Shown here: one piece after another, positions 52,858 to 61,659 of the stretch | How the letters are laid out: each line of letters opens with the position of its first letter | Numbering within the stretch: the stretch's first letter is position 1 | DNA from: Zavarzinia aquatilis | Lineage (GTDB): Bacteria > Pseudomonadota > Alphaproteobacteria > Zavarziniales > Zavarziniaceae | Reading direction: 5' to 3' | DNA: 64,000 bases | NCBI RefSeq assembly: GCF_003173035.1 | Contig: NZ_QGLE01000016.1 | Span: 1 to 64,000, forward strand | The notes under the pieces: generated by a model | The model's input: only the letters and a program-made list of their open reading frames with translations | Database searches by the model: none | What the model was told of the DNA's origin: nothing | Made by a program: the position numbers and the translations under genes

Positions 52858-54408
52858 TTGTCTCGCCTTCTTCCGGCCCTTCTTCTCTGGCTACCCGTCG
52901 TGTTCGGCCTCGCCGCGCCGCCGGCGCGGGCCGACACGCTGACGGAAATCCGCGCCCGGGGCGAGCTGATCGCCGGGGTGAAGGCGGATTACGAGCCTTT
53001 TGGCTATCGCGGGCCCACGGGCGACATCATCGGTTTTGACGCCGACGTCGCGGCCGACCTTGCCGCCGTCATCGGCGTGCCGGTGCGGCTGGTCGCGGTC
53101 ACCAGCGCCAACCGGTTGCAGAAACTGGCGGCGGGCGAAGTCGACGTGGTGGTCGCCACCCTGGGCGATACCATCGACCGCCGCCGCCTCGTCCGCATGA
53201 TCGAGCCCGGTTACTACGGCGGCGGCGCCAGCGTGCTGCTGCCCGGCGACAGTCCGATCCGCGACTGGGCCTCGCTTCGCGGCGTCCCCCTCTGCGCTGT
53301 GCAGGGGGCGCTGTGGAACCGCCTCGCCGCCGCCCGCCTGCTGGCCGACATCCGTGCCTTCGGCAACCCGCGCGACGCCGAACTTGCCCTCCGCGACCGC
53401 GCCTGCGCCGGCTGGCTCTACGACGAGGCCGCCCTGCAGCACCGGCTGGCCAGCGGCGACTGGCCGGGTTACCGCCTGCTGCCCGCCGATTTCGTCGCGC
53501 CCTGGGCGATCGCGGTCGCGGGCGAAGGCCCGCTGGCCCGCCTGTTCGACGAGACCGTGGCCGGCTGGCTGCGCGATGGCCATCTGCTGGCGCTGGAGAC
53601 GAAGTGGCGCCTGCCCCCTTCCGCCTATCTGCGGGATGCCGGCCGCCTGTGGTCCGCGAAGGACAAGGACGGGCAATGGCGCTGCCGGCGCGAGGGCGAG
53701 GCGCCCTGGCCGGCCGAATGCCGCGACCTCAATTTGATCGAGGCGCAGGATCTGCGCGGCATCGGCGCCGCCATCCTGTCCTTGCGTGACGATCTCGGCA
53801 TCGACCTGACGCCCTTCTACGATCCCTACAGCCGCGACCTGTTCCTCGGCGCGCTGGCGACCACCGCCCTCCTTGCCCTGCTCGTCGTCGCCGGCAGCCT
53901 GATCGCCGGCATCTGCGGCGCCGCTGCCCTCCGCCTGCCCCTGATCGGGCCGGTCTTCGGCGGACTGCTGACGGTGCTGCGCATGACGCCGCCGCTGTTG
54001 CAGCTCTATCTCGTCTTCTTCGGCCTTGGCGGATTGCTGGCGGCGCAAGGGTTCAGTCTGGGCGCCCTCACCGCCGCGGTGATCGTGCTCTCGCTCTATG
54101 CCGGGGCGGCCAATGCGGTGGCGCTGGGCGAGGCCGCGGCGTCCATCGCGCCGGGCGGCGACCGGCGGCGCCGCATCGCGGCGCTGGCCTATCCCGCCGT
54201 CATGGGCAGCTGCATCAACATCGTGAAGGCGACGGCGATGGCGAGCGCGATCGCCGTGCCGGAACTCGTCCATGCCAGCACCGCGATCATCACCGATTAC
54301 GGCAACGGCGGGGTGATGATGAACATCCTGCTCGGCTGCTATGTCGTGCTCGTGCTCGTCGTGGTGCAGGGCTTCAATCTGTTCGAGCGGAAGGTGCTGC
54401 GGCGATGA
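52858..54408 (+). CDS. Solute-binding protein fused to ABC permease domain
   Basis: A 516-residue fusion. A signal peptide (residues 1-22, LLLWLPVVFGLAAPPARA) leads to a family 3 solute-binding domain (about 23-290: GELIAGVKADYEPFGYRGPT, RLQKLAAGEVDVVVATLGDT). An amino-acid-type permease domain with about five spans follows (about 325-510). The usual EAA loop is altered (EAAASIAPGG, Gly displaced), while the later AIAVPEL segment is kept. I chose TTG 52858 because it gives a proper signal peptide; no ATG is available. It overlaps the next gene by 4 bp. No ABC ATPase gene is nearby, so transport is doubtful and a receptor role is possible. Confidence 0.8.
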   Translation: MSRLLPALLLWLPVVFGLAAPPARADTLTEIRARGELIAGVKADYEPFGYRGPTGDIIGFDADVAADLAAVIGVPVRLVAVTSANRLQKLAAGEVDVVVATLGDTIDRRRLVRMIEPGYYGGGASVLLPGDSPIRDWASLRGVPLCAVQGALWNRLAAARLLADIRAFGNPRDAELALRDRACAGWLYDEAALQHRLASGDWPGYRLLPADFVAPWAIAVAGEGPLARLFDETVAGWLRDGHLLALETKWRLPPSAYLRDAGRLWSAKDKDGQWRCRREGEAPWPAECRDLNLIEAQDLRGIGAAILSLRDDLGIDLTPFYDPYSRDLFLGALATTALLALLVVAGSLIAGICGAAALRLPLIGPVFGGLLTVLRMTPPLLQLYLVFFGLGGLLAAQGFSLGALTAAVIVLSLYAGAANAVALGEAAASIAPGGDRRRRIAALAYPAVMGSCINIVKATAMASAIAVPELVHASTAIITDYGNGGVMMNILLGCYVVLVLVVVQGFNLFERKVLRR

Positions 54409-55559
54409 GCGCGGGCGACATCCTCTCCCTCCTCGCGACCTGGACGCCCTATCTCGCCCTCGGCTTCCTGTGGAACATCCTGATTTCCCTGGTGTCCATG
54501 GCGATCGGTACGCCGCTGGGCTTCGGTCTCGCCCGCCTGCGCCTGTCGGGCTCGCGCGTCGGGGCCGGGCTGACCGCGGTGGCACGCCTGCCGCCCACCT
54601 TCGTGCTGATCTACTATCTCGCCTATGTCCTGCCGACCGAGGTGGTCGTTTCCGGTTACAGCCTTGGCCTGCCCGGCTGGCTGAAGGCGTCCCTCGCCCT
54701 GTCGGTCGCGGTCGCCGGTTTCGTCTCGGACAATGCGCTCTCCGCGCTGCGCCACCACCAGCGGGGCGAGCGGGTGGAGGCGCTCTATTTCATTCCGGCC
54801 TGGACGACCTATTTCCTGATCATCGTCATGGCGTCCTCCACCGCCTCGGTGATCGGCGTGCCCGAGATCGTCCAGCGCGCCAATACGGTGATCGCCGCCG
54901 TGGGTGAGCTTTCGGCGACGCTCTGGGTCTATCTCTATGCCATGCTGTGGTTCCTCGGCTTCTGCTGGCCGCTGGCCCGGCTGATGAGCCTGATCCGCGC
55001 CCGCCTCGGGCGCCGCGCCGGCTCGCAGGCCGGGCGCCGGGCGCCCCTGGCCGACCGGGACGGTTTCGCCGAACTCAATCTGATCATCCTGCCGGACGGG
55101 GAATTGCCCATGGCCGCCGACATCATTCTGGAAAAGCGCTTCGAGGTCGCCGCCGACCTCGCCGCCATCGCGACCATCCAGACCGCGATCGAAGCCGCGG
55201 CGGAAGACGTCCTGCCCCCCGCCGCTACCTTCAAGCTGACCATGGCGGTCGAGGAACTGGTGACCAATGCCGTCGTCCACGGCGGCTGCGGCGACCAGCC
55301 CATCGGCGTCGGCATCCTGGTCGATCCGCGCTGCGTGACCGTGGAACTCAGCGACGCGGGCACCGCCTTCGACCCGTTCCGCGAGGCACCGCCGCCCGAC
55401 CTCGACGCGGCGCTGGAGGACAGGCAGATCGGCGGCCTCGGCATCCATCTCGTCGGGCGCATGGTCGACCGCGCCTATTACCACCGCATCGGCGAGCGGA
55501 ACCATGTCCGTCTCGTCATGCTGCGGCCGGGCGCCAGCGGCGACGGGATCGCGCCGTGA
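54405..55559 (+). CDS. ABC permease domain fused to RsbW-like HATPase
   Basis: A 384-residue fusion. Residues 1-205 are a HisM/GltJ-like permease domain with about five spans (ILISLVSMAIGTPLGFGLAR, ASSTASVIGVPEIV); the EAA motif is lost (NALSALRHHQRGERVEALYF). After a basic linker, residues about 240-380 form a GHKL ATPase of the RsbW/SpoIIAB type. It has the N-box AVEELVTNAVVHGG near 281, the G1 box LSDAGTAFDPF near 315 and GGLGIHLVGRMVD near 342. An internal ATG at 55110, preceded by GGGGAA, could also make the kinase alone. The neighbouring SpoIIE-type phosphatase, overlapping by 4 bp (GTGA), suggests a partner-switching pair. Confidence 0.82.
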   Translation: MSAGDILSLLATWTPYLALGFLWNILISLVSMAIGTPLGFGLARLRLSGSRVGAGLTAVARLPPTFVLIYYLAYVLPTEVVVSGYSLGLPGWLKASLALSVAVAGFVSDNALSALRHHQRGERVEALYFIPAWTTYFLIIVMASSTASVIGVPEIVQRANTVIAAVGELSATLWVYLYAMLWFLGFCWPLARLMSLIRARLGRRAGSQAGRRAPLADRDGFAELNLIILPDGELPMAADIILEKRFEVAADLAAIATIQTAIEAAAEDVLPPAATFKLTMAVEELVTNAVVHGGCGDQPIGVGILVDPRCVTVELSDAGTAFDPFREAPPPDLDAALEDRQIGGLGIHLVGRMVDRAYYHRIGERNHVRLVMLRPGASGDGIAP

Positions 55560-57460
55560 CCCTGACCCGGCGCCTTGTCCTGATGGTGGCGGCCTGCATC
55601 GCCCTCGCCATTCTCGCCATCAGCCTCGTCTTCGGCGTGCTCGGCCGGCAGGCCCTGATCGCCCAGGCGGAAGGGCAGGCCCAGGCCGTCGCGCGCATCG
55701 TCGCCGAAAGCGCGCGGCTCACCGAAATCTCGCTCGAGGAGATGCGCAATGTCCTCCTCGACGATCTCGCCACCCTCGCCTTCGCCATCGCCAACACGAA
55801 TGAGTCGGAAGGCAGCGACATCGGCACGCGGCTCGCCGAAATCGTCGCCCGGGGCAATCTCGCGTCGATCTGGCTGGTCGACGGCGATCTTCGCGTCCTC
55901 GCCCATTCCATCGGCGATTACGGCGCGGTGATCGAGGGCGAGACCCTGCCCCCCGCCCTGCCCGCCGAAGCCCTCGCCGCCCTGACCAGCGGCCGGCGCT
56001 TCAGCCTCGCCTTGGGCGGGCCCCTCGACGGCATTCAATATGTCGGCGTCCGGGTCGCGGGGGGGCGGGCGCTGATCGCCGGCCAGCCGGTCACCGTGCT
56101 CGCCCCGGTGCGCGCGGCCAACAGCCTGCCCGTGCTGCTCGCCGCCCTGCTCGACCGCGATGAAATCCAGTCGATCCGGGTGTTCGACGACACGCAAGGC
56201 CTGCTGGCGGAGGTCGGCACCGCGCTGCCGCCGGCCGAGGTGAAGGACATCGCCGTGGCGACCATCGCCGGGACCGCGCCCGCCTCTGCCTTGCGGCCCG
56301 ATCACCTGCTGGTCGCCGCGCCCATCCGCGATACCGCCGGCATCACCATCGGCGCCACGGTGATCGCGCTCTCGACCGCGCGGCTCGACCGGATGCTGGC
56401 CGATTACCTGCTCTATGGCGCGGGCGCCGCCGGCCTCGTCTTCGCCATCGGGGTCGCCGCCGCCTCGGTTTTCGCCGGCCGCATCGCCAGGCCCGTCGCC
56501 GCCATGACGAGGGCGGCGCGCGAAATCGACGGCCGCAGTTTCGATCCCGCCAGTCTCGACCGCCTCGCCCGGCAAGGCGACGAACTGGGCACCCTCGCCC
56601 GGGTGTTCCAGCACATGGCGATCGAGGTTCAGGCGCGCGAGGAACACCTCGAAGCCCTCGTCCGCGCGAGGACGCTCGAACTCGAACAGAAAAACGCCTT
56701 GCTCGAAGCCTCGAAACGCCGGGTCGAGGCGGAGCTGGACGCCGCGCGTTCCTTGCAGGCGGCGATCCTGCCCCAGGCCCTGCCTGCCCACCCCTCCTAT
56801 GCCGGCAAGGCGACCATGGTGCCGGCCAGGGAGCTGGGCGGCGATTTCTACGATTTCTTCGCCATCGACGAGCGCCACCTCGGCATCGTCATCGCCGACG
56901 TCTCGGGCAAGGGCGTGCCGGCCGCCTTCTTCATGGCGATCTCGCGTACCGTGCTGCAGTCGAGCGCGCGGGAAAGCCGCTCGGCCGGGGCCTGCCTCGC
57001 CGCGGCCAACACGCTTTTGTGCGCGCAGAATCCGATGGACCTCTTCGTCACCACCTTCTACGGCATTCTGGATACCGAGACGGGCGACCTCGCCTATGCC
57101 AATGGCGGCCATAATCCGCCGCTGGTCATCCGGCGGGCGGACGGCACGGTGGCGGACCTGCCGCGCACCTCGGGCATGGCGCTTGGCGTGATGCCCGACA
57201 TGCCCTATGCCGAGAAGCGCCTCCGCCTCGATCCGGGTGACACGCTGTTCCTCTATACCGACGGGATATCGGAAGCGATGGACGGTGAAGGCCGGGAATT
57301 CGGCGAAGCCCGCCTGCGCGAGACCCTGGCCGGGACGGAGGCGCGGGCGGTCGACCTCGTGATCGAAGGTGTTACCGCCGCGGTCGGCCATTTCGTCGCC
57401 GGGGCCGAACAGTCGGACGACATCACCTGCCTTGTCATCCGTTACATCGGCCCCCGCTGA
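55556..57460 (+). CDS. Membrane SpoIIE-type PP2C phosphatase with HAMP
   Basis: A 634-residue sensor phosphatase. There is one span at residues 8-30, an extracytoplasmic sensor region (about 31-280), a second span (about 283-305) and HAMP (about 305-360, GRIARPVAAMTRAAREIDGR). A coiled coil (about 365-415) leads to a PP2C/SpoIIE catalytic domain (about 420-632). Metal-binding signatures are ARELGGDFYDFF near 425, VIADVSGKGVPAAFFM near 444, YTDGISEAMDG near 568 and QSDDITCLVI near 620. It should dephosphorylate a STAS-domain protein, none of which is encoded here. GTG 55556 overlaps the previous stop. Confidence 0.9.
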   Translation: MTLTRRLVLMVAACIALAILAISLVFGVLGRQALIAQAEGQAQAVARIVAESARLTEISLEEMRNVLLDDLATLAFAIANTNESEGSDIGTRLAEIVARGNLASIWLVDGDLRVLAHSIGDYGAVIEGETLPPALPAEALAALTSGRRFSLALGGPLDGIQYVGVRVAGGRALIAGQPVTVLAPVRAANSLPVLLAALLDRDEIQSIRVFDDTQGLLAEVGTALPPAEVKDIAVATIAGTAPASALRPDHLLVAAPIRDTAGITIGATVIALSTARLDRMLADYLLYGAGAAGLVFAIGVAAASVFAGRIARPVAAMTRAAREIDGRSFDPASLDRLARQGDELGTLARVFQHMAIEVQAREEHLEALVRARTLELEQKNALLEASKRRVEAELDAARSLQAAILPQALPAHPSYAGKATMVPARELGGDFYDFFAIDERHLGIVIADVSGKGVPAAFFMAISRTVLQSSARESRSAGACLAAANTLLCAQNPMDLFVTTFYGILDTETGDLAYANGGHNPPLVIRRADGTVADLPRTSGMALGVMPDMPYAEKRLRLDPGDTLFLYTDGISEAMDGEGREFGEARLRETLAGTEARAVDLVIEGVTAAVGHFVAGAEQSDDITCLVIRYIGPR

Positions 57461-57462
57461 GA

Positions 57463-58533
57463 TCAGGGGCCCAGATGCAGCCGCTGCAACAGCAGCACCA
57501 GTTCCGTCCGCCCCGCAGTCTCGGTCTTGGCATAGATCGCCTTCATCTGGCTGCGAACGGTCTCGCGCGAGGTGCCGGCCCGGGCCACGATCTCCTCCAC
57601 CGTGGCGCCGGTGGCGGCGATCGTCGCGATTCTGGCTTCGGCCGCGGTCAAGCCGAACATCGACGCGAGCACCGCGGCCGCCACCGTCCGGGTGACCTGT
57701 CCTGAGCGGACGATGACGAGGGCAACCGCCGAAACAAAGAGGTCGCGGGCATTGCCCAGCAGCGGCATACAATAGACGATCGCGGGCGCCATTGTCGCGC
57801 CGCGACAGGGGATCGGCCGGATATCGGCGAAACGCCGGCCCCGGATGGCCGCCAGGGCCTCCTGAAAACCGCGATGGGTGGCGGCATCGGCAAAGACCAG
57901 CTGACCGAAGCGATTACCCACCATGCCGGGCGGCAACCCCTCGAACCGGGTATTGGCGGCGACGCATTTACCTGACGCGGAGACCGCGGCGGCGGGACAG
58001 CCAATCTGGTCTAGGACGTCGATGGTCTGTTCGAGACGGGTATATTGCAACCTCATCGACAGGCCGGCCGACCGCTTGAGATGGGGCACCAGGAGCTGCA
58101 GGCGGGCGGCGGCTTCCGGACTGAAGGATTCCGCGGTTTCGATGCTGAGGGCGAGCGCGCGGCCCTCGCGATCCTGCATCGCCATCCCGGCGAAACCCAG
58201 CAGCCCCCAGGGCCGGCGGAATCCACGCAGGAATTCATTCGACTCGAATTCATGGGGCTGAATGACATCGCGGTCGGTCGTGAACCCCGGGATGCCCTTC
58301 GCCCGGATACGGTCCGGCAAGGGATTGAGCGCATCCCAGCCGCCGACGATGAAATCCTCCATGCTCCGGTCGAGGCCCGGCGTGTTCAGGGCGGTCGTCC
58401 GCTCGCCCCCGACCGTGAACAAGGTCGCGCCGATCACGCCGGCTTCGGCCGAAAGCCTGTTCAGGATCTTCGACCAGACGTCCGCGTCGAGCGCCGCCTC
58501 GTAAATGAGGTCCAGCAAATCATGGTTCTGCAT
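57463..58533 (-). CDS. LuxR-type HTH regulator
   Basis: A 356-residue transcription regulator. The N-terminal ~280 residues form a sensory region without a named family match (AALDADVWSKILNRLSAEAG at the start, typical of a class of LuxR-like regulators with a PAS/GAF-like input). The C-terminal LuxR helix-turn-helix covers about residues 292-350 (LTAAEARIATIAATGATVEE, GTSRETVRSQMKAIYAKT). It is convergent with the SpoIIE-type phosphatase gene, 2 bp apart, so it is not in that operon but could be functionally linked. Confidence 0.82.
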   Translation of the reverse strand: MQNHDLLDLIYEAALDADVWSKILNRLSAEAGVIGATLFTVGGERTTALNTPGLDRSMEDFIVGGWDALNPLPDRIRAKGIPGFTTDRDVIQPHEFESNEFLRGFRRPWGLLGFAGMAMQDREGRALALSIETAESFSPEAAARLQLLVPHLKRSAGLSMRLQYTRLEQTIDVLDQIGCPAAAVSASGKCVAANTRFEGLPPGMVGNRFGQLVFADAATHRGFQEALAAIRGRRFADIRPIPCRGATMAPAIVYCMPLLGNARDLFVSAVALVIVRSGQVTRTVAAAVLASMFGLTAAEARIATIAATGATVEEIVARAGTSRETVRSQMKAIYAKTETAGRTELVLLLQRLHLGP

Positions 58534-58632
58534 CGCCCCGTTTCCGTCGCTCCGGCAAGGCGCGCCACGGCTGCCGAACCGTCTCCCGGACCCGACTCTA
58601 TTTCACCCCTTCGCGGACAACCACTTTAAAGA

Positions 58633-58661
58633 GCAAAAAAATGCACAATGCGCCCATTGTG
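58633..58661 (-). terminator. Terminator of the diguanylate cyclase gene
   Basis: On the minus strand CACAATG / CATTGTG (58661-58655 and 58650-58644) with a 4-nt loop is followed by CATTTTTTT. It lies 65 bp after the cyclase stop. The same perfect palindrome lies about 110 bp upstream of the LuxR-type gene and could double as an operator. Confidence 0.7.
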
Positions 58662-58726
58662 GAGCAGCATTCCCGATAAATCGCAATGAGGATGTTACGG
58701 GAAAGGAAATTCCCGATCGGGCGGCA

Positions 58727-60190
58727 TCACCCGGACACACCAGCGCGATCAGCGTAGAAATCGCGCTTGGCCGCATACATGGCGAGATCCGCGCGGCGCA
58801 CCACGTCTTCCAGCCGCTCGCCCGCCGCGCCTGTTGCCGCCCCCATCGACAGGCTGAGGTGCATTCCCGGGTAGAACTGGTTGTTCAATTCGGCCATGCG
58901 ATGGATTTCCTCCATCAGGAGCTTGCCCCCCGCGGCATCGACCCCCGGCATCAGCACGACGAATTCGTCGCCGCCGATGCGGGCGGCGCAGGACGGCTTC
59001 TCGACCGCCTTGCCCAGGATTTCGCCGGCGCGGCGCAACAGGGCGTCGCCCACCGCATGGCCCCACTGGTCGTTGGCGGCCTTGAGACCGTTGAGATCGG
59101 CGACGATGATCGTGATCGGCCGCAGCGAACTGCGTTCGATCCGGTTCAGTTCGTCGACATAGAACGAGCGGTTGTGCAGCTTGGTCAGCACATCGTGCGT
59201 GCCGAGATATTCGAGATAGGTCTCCGCCTTCTTGCGCGCGGTGATGTCGGTCAGCGCCACCTGGACCAGCGACCAGTCGGCCTCATGCCCGGGCAGGACC
59301 GAGAACTGCATCAGGACATGGACCGCGTTGCCGTTCAGGGCGTAGTTCACCACCTCGCGCTGCTGGAACAGCTTGCCGTGCCAGAGATCGACCAGCTGCT
59401 CGCGGAAGGAGCGCGCCATGTCGTCGCGAAACACCTCGCCGAGGCGGCGCAGCAGGGTCGGCCTGTCCGGCGCCTGGAACATGTCGAGTGTCTGCCGGTT
59501 GACGTCGAGCACGCGGATTTCGCTCATGCAGCGCTGGACGAATTCCGGATGCACGTCGGTGAAGACCCGGAAATCCTCGATCCCCCGCTCGCGCAGCTGA
59601 TCGAGGAGCTTCCTGATCGAGCTGAAATCCTCGACCCAGAGCGAGACCGGCGAATGCTCGAACAGACCTCGGGCATAATTCTCGCTCGCCGCCTGATCGC
59701 GCCGCGCGTCCTCGCGCTCGGTCACATCCTCGATCGCGATCAGCACCCGGTCGAGACTGCGCTCGGCCCCGGGCAGCACACGGCCGGTCATCTGGATGTC
59801 GATCCGGCGCCCCGCGAGACTGTAATTGACCGAGTTGCTGAAGAACGCCGTCTTCCCTTCCCACAGCGCCGTCAGTTCGGCGACATGACAATCCAGCATG
59901 TCGTCACGAAAGACCCGGTCGAGATTGCCGACGAGTTCGGGAAGATCGGCGGCCCCGAACAGCTGCAGCGTGCGCGCATTGACCTTCAGCACCCGGATAC
60001 TCTCGGCGCAGGCCCGTATCCGCGCAGGGTCCGACCGCAGGAAGACCGGCAGATCGGTCACGCCATCGGCGCGCCAGACCTCGAACAGCGATCGAACCCC
60101 ACCAAAATCCTCGAGCCACAGGGAAACCGGCGCGAGATCGAACATCTCGTCATCGTCCCCCCCGGCAAGATCAGCTTTCATCGTCCGCAT
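58727..60190 (-). CDS. Diguanylate cyclase with two tandem PAS domains
   Basis: A 487-residue cytoplasmic c-di-GMP synthase. Two related PAS units lie at about residues 15-165 and 170-320. They share the openings APVSLWLEDFGGVRSL and SPVSLWVEDFSSIRKL and the shared VFRDDM segment, which points to a tandem duplication. The GGDEF domain covers about 325-480 (LGTHDVLTKLHNRSF, active site RIGGDEFVVLMPG near 415). The RxxD inhibitory site before it is not evident. Start ATG 60190 or 60181. Opposes the HD-GYP enzyme encoded earlier in the window. Confidence 0.9.
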   Translation of the reverse strand: MRTMKADLAGGDDDEMFDLAPVSLWLEDFGGVRSLFEVWRADGVTDLPVFLRSDPARIRACAESIRVLKVNARTLQLFGAADLPELVGNLDRVFRDDMLDCHVAELTALWEGKTAFFSNSVNYSLAGRRIDIQMTGRVLPGAERSLDRVLIAIEDVTEREDARRDQAASENYARGLFEHSPVSLWVEDFSSIRKLLDQLRERGIEDFRVFTDVHPEFVQRCMSEIRVLDVNRQTLDMFQAPDRPTLLRRLGEVFRDDMARSFREQLVDLWHGKLFQQREVVNYALNGNAVHVLMQFSVLPGHEADWSLVQVALTDITARKKAETYLEYLGTHDVLTKLHNRSFYVDELNRIERSSLRPITIIVADLNGLKAANDQWGHAVGDALLRRAGEILGKAVEKPSCAARIGGDEFVVLMPGVDAAGGKLLMEEIHRMAELNNQFYPGMHLSLSMGAATGAAGERLEDVVRRADLAMYAAKRDFYADRAGVSG

Positions 60191-60872
60191 CCGATCGTCA
60201 GGTCGAAGCCCGGCGCCTGCAAGGTGCCGCTTCGCCGGGTCGTCCGCACCATCCTTGCAGAGGGCGCGACCTTTCAGGCGAAGGCTTCGGCAGGCTCAAG
60301 AACCCGGAGGTTACCACCCGGATCCTCGGGCGATCAACGCGGGACCAACCGGGCACACGAAGGTACAACCGCCGACATGAACGGCGGCGGCATTATCATC
60401 CGCGCCGGTAATCGCCGGCACAGATCAAGCTCAAGGCCTCGAAATCGCTCACCGGTCCGAACCGGTGCCCCCTTCGCCCGGTCGCCCCCCGGGATACCGT
60501 CGCCAGCGACCTCAAAAAGGCATTTGCCCGCGCCTGACCGCATTCGTCATGCCGTCCGCGCGCCGGAAAATCTGCGATACGGGAACACATCCCCTCAAAT
60601 CGGCCGGAATATTCTCCCCCCATCACCCGCCCGGGTGATGCGCCGACCGGTTGCGAGGCGGATACCCTTTCTCCGCCAGGGGGCGGTGGGGCAACCGTGC
60701 CTTGAACTGGTCAAGTTGTCATAAAAACACATCACACGCAGGGTCTGAACACAAAAATTCATCAACTTCGCCATTGTCATGAAATATCATGACAATAGAG
60801 GCGAAGTATTTTTATTTTTCATCATCAATAGCTCTCTCATAAAACTCGAAATTGCCGAATTGTTTCCGTCTA
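60191..60872. other. Gene-free region between diguanylate cyclase and IS element
   Basis: I see no credible gene. The first ~500 bp are GC-rich without coding features. From about 60700 the sequence becomes clearly A/T-rich and carries TTGTCAT at 60716-60722 and the long palindrome at 60773-60796. The IS element is inserted at 60871. The A/T-rich part was probably the promoter region of the large secreted-protein gene now 1 kb away. Confidence 0.5.
60773..60796. promoter_or_regulatory. Perfect 10-bp inverted repeat, operator candidate
   Basis: ATTGTCATGA-AATA-TCATGACAAT, perfect arms with a 4-bp centre, in an A/T-rich non-coding stretch. An extra half-site TTGTCAT occurs 57 bp upstream (60716). 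There is no adjacent T-tract, which favours a protein-binding site over a terminator. Confidence 0.5.
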
Positions 60873-60946
60873 GGCGCTGTTGACAAAAGGGATTCCCAGG
60901 CGAGCTGAGGCGTGATTCAACACTGGTCTTTGCGGAGACCAGTGTC

Positions 60947-61375
60947 ATGCGTGGCGACCTGACGGACGAGGAATGGGCGATCATCGGGGGCTTGCTGCCG
61001 CCCGAGCGAGGGCGTTGGTCGCGGCCGGCTCAAGACAATCGGCGCTTCCTCAACGGTATGCTCTATGTGTTGCGGGTCGGCTGCCCGTGGCGCGACATGC
61101 ATGAACGTTATGGCAAATGGAACTCGGTCTACGTCCGTTTCCGCCGCTGGGCCGAGCAAGGCGTATGGGATGCCTTGCTGGAGACGTTGGTCGATCTGGG
61201 CCTGACCGACGACTGGCAACACATGATCGACAGCACCACGGTCCGGGGCCACAGTCAGGCCGCTGGCGCAAAAGGGGGACTCATAAGGAAGGTTTTGGTC
61301 GAAGCCGCGGCGGCTTTACGAGCAAAATCCACGTCCGCGCGGACGGTCAGGGGCGCCCTCTCGGCTTTGCTCTGA
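60947..61375 (+). CDS. IS5-family transposase, first frame (OrfA)
   Basis: A 142-residue frame with the IS5 N-terminal domain (LTDEEWAIIGGLLPPERGR, YGKWNSVYVRFRRWAEQGV) and the first catalytic Asp in MIDSTTVRGH near residue 91. Full-length transposase would arise by a -1 frameshift in the AAAAGGGGG run near 61269-61277, where the second frame (continuing as THKEGFGRSRGGF) takes over. The residues after the run in this frame are not conserved. Confidence 0.8.
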   Translation: MRGDLTDEEWAIIGGLLPPERGRWSRPAQDNRRFLNGMLYVLRVGCPWRDMHERYGKWNSVYVRFRRWAEQGVWDALLETLVDLGLTDDWQHMIDSTTVRGHSQAAGAKGGLIRKVLVEAAAALRAKSTSARTVRGALSALL

Positions 61376-61659
61376 CAGGTGGCGAGGTCTCAGATTATCT
61401 CGGTGTCGAGCCCCTGATGACCCTGCCCGTGAGCAAGCCTTGCGCACTACTGGCGGACAAGGGTTACGACGGTGACGCCGTCCGTCAGGTTCTGCTTCTT
61501 CAGGGTATCCTGCCGGTCATCCCGCCCCGCTCGAACCGGATAGAAACGATCGCCTGCGACTTTCGCCGCTACAGGGACCGAAACCGCATCGAGCGCATGT
61601 TCAACCGGCTGAAGCAGTTCCGCCGGATTGCCACGCGAAGCGCATGTTCAACCGGCTGA
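61278..61659 (+). pseudogene. IS5-family transposase, second frame (OrfB), broken C-terminus
   Basis: Continuation of the transposase with the second catalytic Asp in LLADKGYDGDAVRQVLL and the Glu in RNRIERMFNRLKQFRR. It has no start codon of its own and depends on frameshifting from the first frame. The frame is truncated by a 47-bp tandem duplication at 61592-61685 and ends RSACSTG. Removing one copy restores an ending YDKTAKSFLGFLHLAAAKLW and a stop at the IS border, so this copy is probably inactive. Confidence 0.78.

Noticed and set aside
60595-60984. Two small minus-strand frames beside the IS left end
   Set aside because: Short, no ribosome sites, they cross the palindrome or the IS border, and show no family features.
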